Positions 18,145-29,084 of a stretch of DNA of 64,000 bases are shown piece by piece. Source of the stretch: Deltaproteobacteria bacterium (GTDB taxonomy: Bacteria > Myxococcota_A > Polyangia > JACPQR01). The DNA lies in the NCBI GenBank assembly GCA_016190375.1, contig JACPQR010000205.1, positions 1 to 64,000 on the forward strand. Reading direction: 5' to 3'. The notes beneath the pieces were generated by a model. It ran no database searches, was not told the DNA's origin, and was given only the letters and a program-made list of their open reading frames with translations. Position 1 is the first letter of the stretch, and each line of letters opens with the position of its first letter. A program made the translations under genes and the position numbers.

Positions 18145-20562
18145 CTACCCGATCGGCGCTCGCGAAAGGAAGGCGCGGGTGCTCTCGGCGAAGGCGGCGA
18201 GCCTCGCATCGACCAGGGCGTTGACGCTCTGGTCGGCGAACCGGCCCTCCGCGTCGCGAGCGCCTGCGGGCCGACCGGTGAGCAGCTCCATGGCCTCGTC
18301 GACGTCGGACACGGCGTAGATGCCGAACCGGCGGGCCTCCACCGCCTCGACCACGTCCCGGCGGACCATGAGGTTCTTCACGTTGCTCTGCGGAACGATC
18401 ACGCCCTGGTCTCCGGTCAGGCCCCTCTTCTGGCAGACGTCGAAGAATCCCTCGATCTTGGCGTTCACGCCGCCGATCGCCTGGATGTGGCCGTGCTGGT
18501 CCACCGATCCCGTGACGGCCATGGACTGCCGGAGCGGGAGCTCGGACAGAGCCGAGAGCAAGGAGCACAGCTCCGCGAGCGAGGCGCTGTCGCCCTCGAC
18601 TGGTGAATAGGACTGCTCGAAGACGAGGCTCGCGGACAGCGAGAGGGGCGACTGGGCCGCGTAGCGCGCCCCGAGAAACCCGGCGAGGATGAGCACGCCC
18701 TTCGAGTGCAAGGGGCCCCCAAGCTCCACCTCGCGCTCGATGTCGACGAGCTCGCCCTTGCCGACCCGCGCCCGCGCGGTGATCCGCGTCGGATGACCGA
18801 AGAAGTACTCGCCGAGCTGGATGACCGACAGCCCGTTGATCTGGCCGACCTTCTCCCCCGAGGTGTCGATCAGGATGCTCTGCCGCAGGATTGCCTCGAG
18901 GAGTCGCTCGCGAAGCCGGCCGGCGCGGCGGAGCTGCGCGTCGATCGCAGACTGGACGTCCACGGCCGACACGACCGGATGGCCGGCGCTCTGCGCGCAG
19001 AAGTCCGCCTCGCGAATCAGATCGACGATCGGGCGCATGTGGACGGACAGCTTCTCGGCGTCCTCGGCCCAGCGGGCGGCGTGGTCGATGACGCGGGCGA
19101 CGGCATCGCGGCCGAGCGGCCTGAGCGCCTCCTTGCGCACCAGCGTCGCGACGAGCTGAGCGTACGCCCCGTGCGTCTCGGGGCTGCGGTCCATGCTCTC
19201 CTCGAAGTCGGCGACCACCTTCACGATCTCGGACAGCTCGGGGTCGAAGAGCGCCAGGAGGTAGTGCAGCCGTCTGTCGCCGAAGAGGATGACCTTCGTG
19301 TTCCCGAGCGGGAACGGCTCGGGCTCGAGCGTCACGGTCGGCTGAAGCCCCAGCGCCTGGCCGAGCGACTCGATCCGGACCTCCGCGGATCGGATGGTCC
19401 GCTTGATCGCCTCCCAGGCGAACGGGTGCTCGAGGACCTTCAGCGCGTCGAGCAGGAGATAGCCCCCGGCCGCTCGGTGAAACGCGCCGGCCTTTATGAG
19501 CGTGAAGTTCGTGACGAGCGCGCCGAACTGCGACTCGTGCTCGATCCTCCCGACGAGGTTCGAGAACGTCGGGTTGTCCTCGTAGACGACGGGTGCGCCC
19601 TTCTGCTCGGCGTTGTCGACGAGGACGTTCACCTGATACCTGCGGAAAGAGGGACCGTCCTGCTGCTCGCGGCGCAGCGCTCGGCGGAAGGCGGCCTCGA
19701 GTCCCTCGGCCTCGCCCTGCAGGAAGTCGTCGGCGTGCTCGATGACGTCCGCCTCCACCTCGGCGAGGTACGCGACGACGCGGGGCTGCTCCCGGTAGCC
19801 TTCGCGCACAGCCTCGACCACACGGTGCGCCACCGAGGTCGCGATCTCGCGGTCGAGCTCCTGCAGAGCCTCGTGGTGCTGCCGGCTCCAGTCGTGGAAC
19901 TTCCGGAAGAGCTCCTCCAGCTCGGCGCCAACACGTTCCATCTGGGCGTGCAACCGTTCCTGCTCATCCTTCGGCAGGCGGCGGAAATCCGCGGCCTCGA
20001 GGGGGGCCTCGCCTCGAAGCGGCGCCACCACGATGCCCGCCTCCGTACGCGCGATCGCGATGCGCCGCTGCCGCGCGCGCTCCTGCGCCTCCGCGAAGGC
20101 CCGCTCCTGGCGGTCCTTCGACTCGCTGACGAGCTTGTGTCTGCGCGTGCGGTACTCGTCGCTCTCGAAGGCTCCGCGCATGGAAACTTGCAGCTCCGCG
20201 ACGGCGCGCGCCATGTCCGACGCGAGCCGCGACCCGAGGCCCGCGGGCATCTCGAGGGCACGGGGTTTGTGCGGATCGCCGAAGTCGTGGACGTAGCACA
20301 GGTCCGAAGGCGTCGCCTCGCCCCCAGCCCGCTGGTCGAGGAGCTGGCGGACGAGGGTCTTCTTCCCCACGCCCGGCGGACCGATCGCGAAGACGTTGTA
20401 ACCCGGCTGCCTGATGCCGATGCCGAACCGCAGGGCCTCCACCGCCCGGTCCTGGCCCAGGATCTCCTGCGTGCCCGCCACGTCGGCGGTCGTGTCGAAC
20501 GGGATCTCCGCCGGCTGACAGGATCTGTGCAAGGCAGTCGAGGGTACGAGCGCCGCGCACAC
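18145..20562 (-). CDS. Lon-like ATP-dependent protease (AAA plus Lon proteolytic domain)
   Basis: LGQDRAVEALRFGIGIRQPGYNVFAIGPPGVGKKTLV; GDSASLAELCSLLSALSELPLRQSMAVTGSVDQHGHIQAIGGVNAKIEGFFDVC. Confidence 0.92.
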   Translation of the reverse strand: MCAALVPSTALHRSCQPAEIPFDTTADVAGTQEILGQDRAVEALRFGIGIRQPGYNVFAIGPPGVGKKTLVRQLLDQRAGGEATPSDLCYVHDFGDPHKPRALEMPAGLGSRLASDMARAVAELQVSMRGAFESDEYRTRRHKLVSESKDRQERAFAEAQERARQRRIAIARTEAGIVVAPLRGEAPLEAADFRRLPKDEQERLHAQMERVGAELEELFRKFHDWSRQHHEALQELDREIATSVAHRVVEAVREGYREQPRVVAYLAEVEADVIEHADDFLQGEAEGLEAAFRRALRREQQDGPSFRRYQVNVLVDNAEQKGAPVVYEDNPTFSNLVGRIEHESQFGALVTNFTLIKAGAFHRAAGGYLLLDALKVLEHPFAWEAIKRTIRSAEVRIESLGQALGLQPTVTLEPEPFPLGNTKVILFGDRRLHYLLALFDPELSEIVKVVADFEESMDRSPETHGAYAQLVATLVRKEALRPLGRDAVARVIDHAARWAEDAEKLSVHMRPIVDLIREADFCAQSAGHPVVSAVDVQSAIDAQLRRAGRLRERLLEAILRQSILIDTSGEKVGQINGLSVIQLGEYFFGHPTRITARARVGKGELVDIEREVELGGPLHSKGVLILAGFLGARYAAQSPLSLSASLVFEQSYSPVEGDSASLAELCSLLSALSELPLRQSMAVTGSVDQHGHIQAIGGVNAKIEGFFDVCQKRGLTGDQGVIVPQSNVKNLMVRRDVVEAVEARRFGIYAVSDVDEAMELLTGRPAGARDAEGRFADQSVNALVDARLAAFAESTRAFLSRAPIG

Positions 20563-20601
20563 GAATAGATCGCTAGGTCGAGATGGGCTGGCCGCAAGGG
20601 G

Positions 20602-20815
20602 TGCAACACTTCATGCCTATCCGGTTTCCTGCCAAGCCGGGATCCGGACGGGCAGGGATTGAACAGGCGACAGGCGACAGTCAGCCGGCGACGGGCAATT
20701 CCGGACCCGGACGGGCAGCGCGTGCGTCCGGCGGCTGCCAGTTGCCAGTTGCCTGTCGCCTGTCGCCTGTTGGGCCCGCGTCTGGCAAGCAACCGGATGG
20801 GCATGCAACGCTTCA
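20602..20815. repeat. Composite inverted-repeat element, bounded by imperfect direct repeats tgcaac[a/g]cttca
   Basis: Outer arms 20612-20634 / 20782-20804 (20 of 23 matched); inner perfect 18-bp arms aacaggcgacaggcgaca (20662-20679) / tgtcgcctgtcgcctgtt (20754-20771); direct repeats at 20602-20613 and 20804-20815. Confidence 0.85.
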
Positions 20816-20848
20816 GCAGCCGATCGTCGGTGTCGACTTGTCCGCGCC

Positions 20849-21271
20849 TCAGTGTCGACGCGGCATGATGGTCGGGATCACCTGCCGCCCGTTTCGTCGA
20901 TAGATGAGGAAGTCGCTGTCGAGCGTCAGGACGACGCTCCGCGACTCGAGCTCCGTCATCCGCACGAGGCACGCATCCGCAAGAGACATCGGGACGTTCC
21001 GGTATCTGGCGAGGAGCCTGCCGAGCGCGACGGCTTCGTGCTCGGCCGACATCCCGACCTTCAGCAGGCCCCGCTCCAGAAGGGAGACGACGGCGCCCGA
21101 GCCTCCGCGTGTGCGTCGCAGGAGGTAGCATGCCTCGGCCAGCACTGGCTCGCACGTGACCAACGGTGCGGGCATGGCCGATACCTGCGCGCGGACCCAC
21201 TCGTGGTGGTCTTCACGGTCGTTCAGGAAGGCGACGAGCGGACCCGAATCGAGGAGGATCCGGCTCTTCAC
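20849..21271 (-). CDS. PIN-domain toxin (VapC-like)
   Basis: ILLDSGPLVAFLNDREDHHEWV...LADACLVRMTE...VLTLDSDFLIYR. Confidence 0.85.
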   Translation of the reverse strand: MKSRILLDSGPLVAFLNDREDHHEWVRAQVSAMPAPLVTCEPVLAEACYLLRRTRGGSGAVVSLLERGLLKVGMSAEHEAVALGRLLARYRNVPMSLADACLVRMTELESRSVVLTLDSDFLIYRRNGRQVIPTIMPRRH

Positions 21272-21498
21272 TTTCGGCCGAACCCCGAGAGGTGCTTCGG
21301 GTTGGTCCCGAGGTCGCGTGGACCCCGACCCAGGCCGATCAGGTCCTCGGCCAGCTCTCCGAACGACCCCGGGGCCTGCTCGTCGAGGCCCTCCAGCGCC
21401 TGGCGCACGACCTCCGAGATCGTCGTCTTCCGGCGACTGGCTACAGCGCGGAGACGCTGGAGCCGATCGTCCGACAACTTGATCGAGATCGTCCTCAC
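21268..21498 (-). CDS. CopG/RHH-type antitoxin
   Basis: MRTISIKLSDDRLQRLRAVASRRKTTISEVVRQALEGL; 4-nt overlap with the PIN gene. Confidence 0.83.
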   Translation of the reverse strand: MRTISIKLSDDRLQRLRAVASRRKTTISEVVRQALEGLDEQAPGSFGELAEDLIGLGRGPRDLGTNPKHLSGFGRK

Positions 21499-21567
21499 TT
21501 CGATCGCCCTACCATGCTGGCAGAAGCGTACTACCGATGCCCGGCCGACGCCAGCCGCGCCCGGCTC

Positions 21568-22413
21568 TCAGCCCCCGACGAAGAGCCTCATTCCCCAGTC
21601 GACTCCGACGGCCGTGGCCTCGCCCACCGGCCGCCACACGTTCGGGTTCTCGGCGATGTGCTCGCTCGCCAGCACGAGATGCTTGACGAGCTTTCCCTGG
21701 GGGACCTCGGTCTCGCAGCGCTCCGCATCGAAGGCCGAGCAGGTGTCGCGCTCGGAGCAGCGAGTCTTGTAGGTGGAGAAGAAGAGCTCGCGTCCTTCGC
21801 GATAGCCCACCATGAGGTTGCCGTTCGTGGCGATGAACGTGAGCACGCTGGGCTTGCCTCCGACCCGCTGGCCGACCGCGCGGATCCGGTCAGCCGCGGT
21901 CCGCATGCAGTCGGACGCCACGCCGATGTCGACGCCACGGGAATGGATGCCGTCGACCCTGCGGCCGAGCAGCGAGAGGAACACGTAGAAGCAGATCTCG
22001 CTGTCGGTCGTTCCGAGGATGTACGGCCGGAACCGCTCGTCGACCTCGTCACGCAGCGCCGCCCGCACGTCTGCGCTCTCGGCGAACCCTCCTACCTCGC
22101 CGTTGTGCGCGAAGACCCAGTTCGCGAACTGGAACGGATGACAGTTGAGCAAGGTCACGTCGCCGACCGTCGCGCGGCGGATGTGCGCGAGCAGGGTGTA
22201 GGTCGCCACGACGCCGGAGACCTCCCGGAAGAGCCCCGAGCCCATCGCCCTCTCGGCGCTGCGGAACAGGTGCGGGTAAGCGTGGACGTAGTAGGCGACG
22301 CCCCAGCCGTCGGGGTGCTTCTCGCTCTGCCGGATGAGGGCGTTCTCGGCGGCGACGAGCGACTGGTGGACGTGGCTCTCGACCGATGACCTGAAGCCGA
22401 AGAGGCGGCACAT
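21568..22413 (-). CDS. Class II glutamine amidotransferase
   Basis: MCRLFGF (N-terminal Cys), HPDGWGVAYY, LLAHIRRAT, NCHPFQFANWVFAHNGEV. Confidence 0.93.
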   Translation of the reverse strand: MCRLFGFRSSVESHVHQSLVAAENALIRQSEKHPDGWGVAYYVHAYPHLFRSAERAMGSGLFREVSGVVATYTLLAHIRRATVGDVTLLNCHPFQFANWVFAHNGEVGGFAESADVRAALRDEVDERFRPYILGTTDSEICFYVFLSLLGRRVDGIHSRGVDIGVASDCMRTAADRIRAVGQRVGGKPSVLTFIATNGNLMVGYREGRELFFSTYKTRCSERDTCSAFDAERCETEVPQGKLVKHLVLASEHIAENPNVWRPVGEATAVGVDWGMRLFVGG

Positions 22414-22513
22414 GGGCGAATTCTTGCTCCCCGAGGCCGCACCTCGCAACTTCGGCGCCTTGACGCGCGGACGATCCGCCCTACGAGGGTCGTTTTCGAG
22501 CCTGGAGGACGAC

Positions 22514-22978
22514 ATGAGACGGACGCTTGTGGTGCTTCTTGGCCTGGTGGCTTCCAGCTTGACGGCCACGCTCGTCGGCTGTGGTGATGATGACACGAGC
22601 GGAACTGACGGCGACGCCGACACGGACGCCGACACGGACGCCGACACGGATGCCGACACGGACACGGATGCGGACGCGGACGCGGATGCGGACTCGGACT
22701 CCGACTCGGACTCCGATGCAGATTCGGATGGAGACGGCGACGCGGATCCGCTGATCGAGGCGTACTGCTCCTGTGCGGCGGAGAAGTGCCCCGATCTGTT
22801 CGCGGATGCGGACGCCTGCCGGACGGCCGCGGCCGATTTTCCCCAGGACGGCGGAGGGGGCGATTTCTCGGGCAACTCCCTCCAGTGTCGCATCAACCAC
22901 TGCGAGGCCATCAGCGATCCCGGGAACGCCGGCACCCACTGCGATCACGTGATCGGCGCGTCCGACTGCACGGACTGA
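22514..22978 (+). CDS. Lipoprotein with Asp-rich linker and Cys-rich C-terminal domain
   Basis: MRRTLVVLLGLVASSLTATLVGC lipobox; DGDADTDADTDADTDAD linker. Confidence 0.85.
   Translation: MRRTLVVLLGLVASSLTATLVGCGDDDTSGTDGDADTDADTDADTDADTDTDADADADADSDSDSDSDADSDGDGDADPLIEAYCSCAAEKCPDLFADADACRTAAADFPQDGGGGDFSGNSLQCRINHCEAISDPGNAGTHCDHVIGASDCTD
22608..22749 (+). repeat. Low-complexity (GAC/GAT NNN)n linker-coding tract
   Basis: gacgccgacacggac units in tandem. Confidence 0.88.
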
Positions 22979-23028
22979 CGGACCGATCCACGCTGGCCAC
23001 CGGTCGTTCGGCGGGTAACAATCCGCCG

Positions 23029-23742
23029 ATGCGGCGCGCCGTCGTGTTCGACCTGGGCCACACCCTCTGGGACTGGAGGGGCGACGCCGCGCACCTCGAG
23101 GCGGTCGCCGCCGAGGTGGCGCGCCGGCTGGGCAGCCCCGAGCGGCACCGCGAGCTCTTGCGTCGGGCGATCCTCACCGCGGGCATGAGGATCGCCGAGA
23201 GCTACCACCACGCCGACGCGCGGGAGGTCGACTTCCTCGGCCTCATCCACCGGCAGCTCGCCGCGATGGACGAGACCTTCAGGCCCGAGGACGCGATCCG
23301 CGTCGCTCAGGCCGTCTTCGAGATGGAGGAGCGCGTCTGCACCATGCCGGACTACGTCCCCGACACGTTCGCGCGCCTGCGCGCCTCCGGCTACGTCCTC
23401 GGGGCCGTCTCGAACTCCCCGGTGCCCGGCTCCTTCCTGCGGAGCTTGCTCAGGCGGCGCGGGCTGCTCTCGAGCCTCGAGGTCGTGATCTCCTCGGCAG
23501 ACTTCGGCCTGCGCAAGCCCGACCCTTCCATCTTCGCCGCGGCGGCCCGCCGGCTGGACGTCGAGCCGTCACGGGTCGTCTACGTGGGCGACCGGGTCAA
23601 GGAGGACATCCGCGGGCCCCACTGGGCGGGAATGCGCGCCGTCCTCACGCGCGAGCACCGCTCCGACGAGCCCCACTCGACCGAGCCCGACGCGGTCGTC
23701 GCCTCGCTCCGCGAGCTCCCGGCCGTCATCGAGCGGCTGTAG
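23029..23742 (+). CDS. HAD-superfamily hydrolase
   Basis: VVFDLGHTLWDW; LGAVSNS; GLRKPDPSIF; VVYVGDRVKEDI. Confidence 0.92.
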   Translation: MRRAVVFDLGHTLWDWRGDAAHLEAVAAEVARRLGSPERHRELLRRAILTAGMRIAESYHHADAREVDFLGLIHRQLAAMDETFRPEDAIRVAQAVFEMEERVCTMPDYVPDTFARLRASGYVLGAVSNSPVPGSFLRSLLRRRGLLSSLEVVISSADFGLRKPDPSIFAAAARRLDVEPSRVVYVGDRVKEDIRGPHWAGMRAVLTREHRSDEPHSTEPDAVVASLRELPAVIERL

Positions 23743-24381
23743 CTACTCGGATCGAATCGAGCGAATCGTGACCTCGGTCCGGGGGACGTCGCCGGGCCCC
23801 GTGGGCGTCGAAGCGATCGCCCTGGCCACATCCATGCCCTCGATCACCACTCCGAATGGCGCGTACGAGTCGTCCAGTCCCGATTGCGGGCCGTCGCAGA
23901 TGTAGAACTGCGCGGTCGCACTGTTCGGGTCGTTCGTCCGTGCCATCGCGATCGCGCCGTCCACGTGGCGCAAGGCGGGGCTGATCTCGAGCGCGATCGG
24001 CTCGTGTGTCTGCTTCCGCGCCATGCCGCTCGTGTAGCCGCCTCCCTGAATCATGAAGTCGTCGATGACCCGGTGGAAGATCGTACCGTCGTAGAACGAC
24101 TCGCCCACGTAGCGCAGGAAGTTCTCGACGGTCCTGGGCGCATGCGCCCGATCGAGTCGCACGCGGATCGCTCCCATCGAGGTCTCGATCCTGACGACGG
24201 GGGCGTCGGCACTCGGTGTAGCCGGCATTTGACTTGTCTCCGGGTTGGCGGTCTCGGCCGCGGGCGGGCTGCCGGCCTCCTGGGTGGCGACCTCGACGTC
24301 CCGAGCGGTCTCGGGAGTCGAGCTCGGACCGCCGCAGGCGGACAGGAGTGCCAGCATTCCGGACGCGGTCAGGTGGCGCAT
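23743..24381 (-). CDS. Cyclophilin-type peptidyl-prolyl isomerase lipoprotein
   Basis: MRHLTASGMLALLSAC lipobox; TVENFLRYVGESFYDGTIFHRVIDDFMIQGGGYTSG; SATAQFYICD. Confidence 0.93.
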   Translation of the reverse strand: MRHLTASGMLALLSACGGPSSTPETARDVEVATQEAGSPPAAETANPETSQMPATPSADAPVVRIETSMGAIRVRLDRAHAPRTVENFLRYVGESFYDGTIFHRVIDDFMIQGGGYTSGMARKQTHEPIALEISPALRHVDGAIAMARTNDPNSATAQFYICDGPQSGLDDSYAPFGVVIEGMDVARAIASTPTGPGDVPRTEVTIRSIRSE

Positions 24382-24425
24382 CCGGACCCGCTTACCACAA
24401 AACCGCGCCGAGGATGAGCCGGAAG

Positions 24426-26045
<1,620 letters not shown>

Positions 26046-26465
26046 GCTCGCTGGAAAGCATCGGATGTGCCAGGAGCAAGCGCCGTTTTTCCGTGTACTT
26101 TCGCGCCGGCCTCGGGTCACCAGACCCCTCGGCAGGCCGGCCGGGGGGAGAGAAGGCCCGGGCCCCATGGCCCCCGGCCGACAGCCATTTGGCGGCCGAG
26201 GGCAGCGTCAGGGCTTGCCGGTCGTCGCGGCCGGTCTGGAGGTCGTGACCGGGCTCACGAACACCCCCAACAAACGGTGGCTCCCGAGGAGCGGGCCGCG
26301 CTCGACGAATCCAGCTCGGGGCGCCAGCGCGCGAAGGCTCTCACCACCGAGCAGTTGCGCCGCAAACTGGGGCTGTCAGCCGGACCCGCGGCACCTCGAC
26401 AGCCGGCCGGCCCACCACGTCAGATGAGATAGAAGTGCAGGTTGAGGCCCACGAAGGGCTTCTAG

Positions 26466-26573
26466 AACGAGTGCCTCGACCTGAACCAGTGTGTGGCCGC
26501 CGCCGCGTGCGCGCCGAGCCTCGGCATCGACGCCGCCGCGCTCTGCCCGGCCGGACCCGCCTGGGCCTGCTGA
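26466..26573 (+). pseudogene. Remnant of a Cys-rich secreted protein C-terminus
   Basis: Start-less in-frame tail NECLDLNQCVAAAACAPSLGIDAAALCPAGPAWAC*, directly downstream of in-frame stops. Confidence 0.35.
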
Positions 26574-26638
26574 AGCCGTGCCGCGAGCTGCGACGCGGAC
26601 TGGCTCGGCGGCCCTCTCCCGGCGGTGGGCAGCGGCCC

Positions 26639-27049
26639 TCAGCGTATCGACGGATCGAGCAGCGCGAGCTTGGGGAAGTACGTGCGGAAGAACCCACGGT
26701 CGCGGCTGAGCAGGCGATCCGCGTTACCGCGGGCGTGAGCTCCGATCAAGAAGTCCGCGACCATCCGATCCCGACGGCCTCCCCGACTGCGGTAGAGCTT
26801 CCAGGCCGCGCCCGCGTCCAGGGCGGCGTCTCGATCGATGTCGCCAAACGAGACGCCGAGGCGCTCCAGCGCGCCTGCTGCCGCGGCCGGCGAGGGGAAG
26901 ACCCCTGCCAGCTCTGCCCAGACGACAGCGCAGGCGACGAGTCCGCCCTGGGCAAGGCAGTCGCGGACGGCGACGCTGGAACGGCCGCCGAACGTCGGGT
27001 CGGCCTTGAACACGTCGAGGAGCACGCTGGTGTCGACTGCGGTGATCAT
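26639..27049 (-). CDS. PIN-domain toxin (VapC-like)
   Basis: MITAVDTSVLLDVFKADPTFG...AELAGVF...DRMVADFLIGAHA...LLSRDRGFFRTYF. Confidence 0.9.
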   Translation of the reverse strand: MITAVDTSVLLDVFKADPTFGGRSSVAVRDCLAQGGLVACAVVWAELAGVFPSPAAAAGALERLGVSFGDIDRDAALDAGAAWKLYRSRGGRRDRMVADFLIGAHARGNADRLLSRDRGFFRTYFPKLALLDPSIR

Positions 27050-27315
27050 GCTCGTCGCTTCCGGGTGCGGCGCGACCGCACCAGCTCGACTGCGTCGACC
27101 TCACCCCGCAGGTCCCTCATGATCTCGTCGGTCGAGCGGTCGATCCGGAGGACCCCATAGACGTTCGCCACGGGGTCCTCCGTGGAGAGCTTGGTGGCAA
27201 CGAGACGGCCGCGCTCTTCCTGAAAGTCGAGAGCCTGTCCGGGACCGATCGCGAGCCGCACACGAAGGGCCTTCGGGATCACGACCTGACCCCTCTCGGA
27301 GACGATGCTCTTCAT
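27046..27315 (-). CDS. AbrB-type antitoxin (VapB-like)
   Basis: MKSIVSERGQVVIPKALRVRLAIGPGQALDFQEERGRLVATK; 4-nt overlap with the toxin gene. Confidence 0.9.
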   Translation of the reverse strand: MKSIVSERGQVVIPKALRVRLAIGPGQALDFQEERGRLVATKLSTEDPVANVYGVLRIDRSTDEIMRDLRGEVDAVELVRSRRTRKRRA

Positions 27316-27462
27316 ACCTCGAGGGTACGAAATCATACCAGCGCGTCAAGGCCCGTGGCTCTTGCGGAAGAAGCGCCGGCACTCCGTGGCGGCCAAGACG
27401 GACGGGCCTTCGGACATCAGATCGCCCTCGGATCGCCACCTGCGCGCGTACAATGACTTGCC

Positions 27463-28512
27463 ATGACCTCTGTCGCACTGGCCCTCGTGGCGCTCGCCGT
27501 CCTCGCCCTGATCGTCATGGTGCTCCGCCGGCCGAAGTCGCGGCCTCCTGCCGTGTCTGCGGACCCCGCCTCGACCGCTCCGGCAGGCTCCTCGGCGGCC
27601 GCTCGCGAGGGCGTCGTCCTCTTTCGTGACAACGACTGGGAGCGGTTCAGCTTCGACGGTGTCGGCGCAGAGTGGGCGGCCCGTCAATCCCCGCGAGGCT
27701 TCTTCGGGGTGCCGCCGGGCCGTCACTTCGCCGTGACGGAGCTGTTCGATGGCCGGAAGGTCCGGATCGACTTCGTGCTCTATCCGGGCGAGACCCTCGT
27801 GCGCCGTCTCGACAGGGAGGCCGGCGAGTGGGTCCCCGACGATCCCGAGACCGAGCTGCGCTACAAGGAGCTCGCTCGCGGCGGAGGCGCCGGGGCGATG
27901 GCGTCCGCGCTGATCGACTACTTCATGACCGTCGGAACCCTGCTGCGCAGAACGGCGAAGCCGGGGGGCGGCATCGGCGAGGCGGCCCAGACGTTCGCCG
28001 CCCTGGCCGAGCGGCTCGTCGCCGGCGCCCCCCTCGAGGAGCTGCAGCCCGCGGCCGCCGAGGCAGGGATCCGGCTCGTGGGGCAACCGCTCTCGGGTGA
28101 CGAGCTCACGCGTTTGACGGGGCTCATCGACGCGACGGCATCGGCATGCGCCGTCGGAGGCAATTTCCGGTCCGCCGCCGGCGTGGCCCTCCTCGGGTTG
28201 TGCATGCTCCCCGGCGATCCGCAGCTCCTCGAGGCGCTCGCGAACTTCTTCTGCGACGGTGGCCAGCCCGACGCCGCCATGGAGAGGATCCAGGAGGCGC
28301 TCGCGCGGGCCGACGTGGTCGATGGCCGCAAGCGGGAGCGAATCCACGCCACACGTGCCGAGGTGCTCTGTCACCTGGGTCGGTTCGACGAGGCGTCTCG
28401 CGCGCTCGACGAGATCGAAGGGCGCGCCCCAGGGCAGCCGGATGCCGCGCGCGTGCGGGCCTTGCTCTCCGAGAAGAGGCAGTCCGCTGGAAGAGCTGTC
28501 CCAAAACCGTGA
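27463..28512 (+). CDS. TM-anchored hypothetical protein with TPR-like C-terminus
   Basis: N-terminal helix SVALALVALAVLALIVMVL; C-terminal helical repeats GDPQLLEALANFFCDGGQPDAAMERIQEAL...AEVLCHLGRFDEASRALDEI. Confidence 0.75.
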   Translation: MTSVALALVALAVLALIVMVLRRPKSRPPAVSADPASTAPAGSSAAAREGVVLFRDNDWERFSFDGVGAEWAARQSPRGFFGVPPGRHFAVTELFDGRKVRIDFVLYPGETLVRRLDREAGEWVPDDPETELRYKELARGGGAGAMASALIDYFMTVGTLLRRTAKPGGGIGEAAQTFAALAERLVAGAPLEELQPAAAEAGIRLVGQPLSGDELTRLTGLIDATASACAVGGNFRSAAGVALLGLCMLPGDPQLLEALANFFCDGGQPDAAMERIQEALARADVVDGRKRERIHATRAEVLCHLGRFDEASRALDEIEGRAPGQPDAARVRALLSEKRQSAGRAVPKP

Positions 28513-28521
28513 AACCCGATC

Positions 28522-29010
28522 TCATCGAAGGTCATAGCGCTCTCTCAGCCAGCGGCGAAGGCCGCGGACCTGGCCGCGCGCGGCGAGCTCGTAGGTTGGC
28601 CGAAAATCGAGCGCGCGCACGATCGTGTCGGACTCGAAGTCGACGCGTCGCTCGGGGTCGCGCTCGTAGACCAGAACGCCTTCGGAGATGACGCGGTGAC
28701 AGAAGATCGGCCCCTGGCTCTCGAGGACGACCAGGTCGACGTCTCGGAGCCCACCCAACCCTTCGATTCGGGCGGCGAGCTCCCCGATGAGCGCGAGGTG
28801 ATCGCGGGCGGTCTCGCCGCGCCGCGTGAACACGATCCCCACGTCGAGGTCGCTGCCCGGGCGCGCCTCGCCACGCGCGACCGATCCGAACAGGTAAGCC
28901 ACCGCCACCGCGGGATGCGGCTCGAGCGCGCGGGCGAGCTCCCCGGCGAGGTCGCGCAGGTGCCCCGGGACGTCACGGCGCCGGGGGGCAAACGGAACGA
29001 GCTCCGCCAT
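28522..29010 (-). CDS. MNT-type nucleotidyltransferase domain protein
   Basis: VAYLFGSVARGEARPGSDLDVGIVF (GSx9-10DxD). Confidence 0.88.
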   Translation of the reverse strand: MAELVPFAPRRRDVPGHLRDLAGELARALEPHPAVAVAYLFGSVARGEARPGSDLDVGIVFTRRGETARDHLALIGELAARIEGLGGLRDVDLVVLESQGPIFCHRVISEGVLVYERDPERRVDFESDTIVRALDFRPTYELAARGQVRGLRRWLRERYDLR

Positions 29011-29084
29011 TTGCCGCAACCCTACCACACCGGGTCGCACCGGACCGGCCGCTCCCGCGACGGACTGGGGTGAAGGGAAGACGC

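Noticed and set aside
13571-18568. Single 1665-aa minus-strand protein
   Set aside because: The N-terminal 848 residues are out of frame with the ATPase and Lon-like genes; the genuine CDS starts at 16024 with a TM helix.
16150-18606. 818-aa plus-strand ORF (also 18706-20568 and 48004-51222)
   Set aside because: Long shadow ORFs opposite well-supported genes (GspE-type, Lon-like, TMTC-like, hydrolase), an artefact of high GC3; no domain-like sequence.
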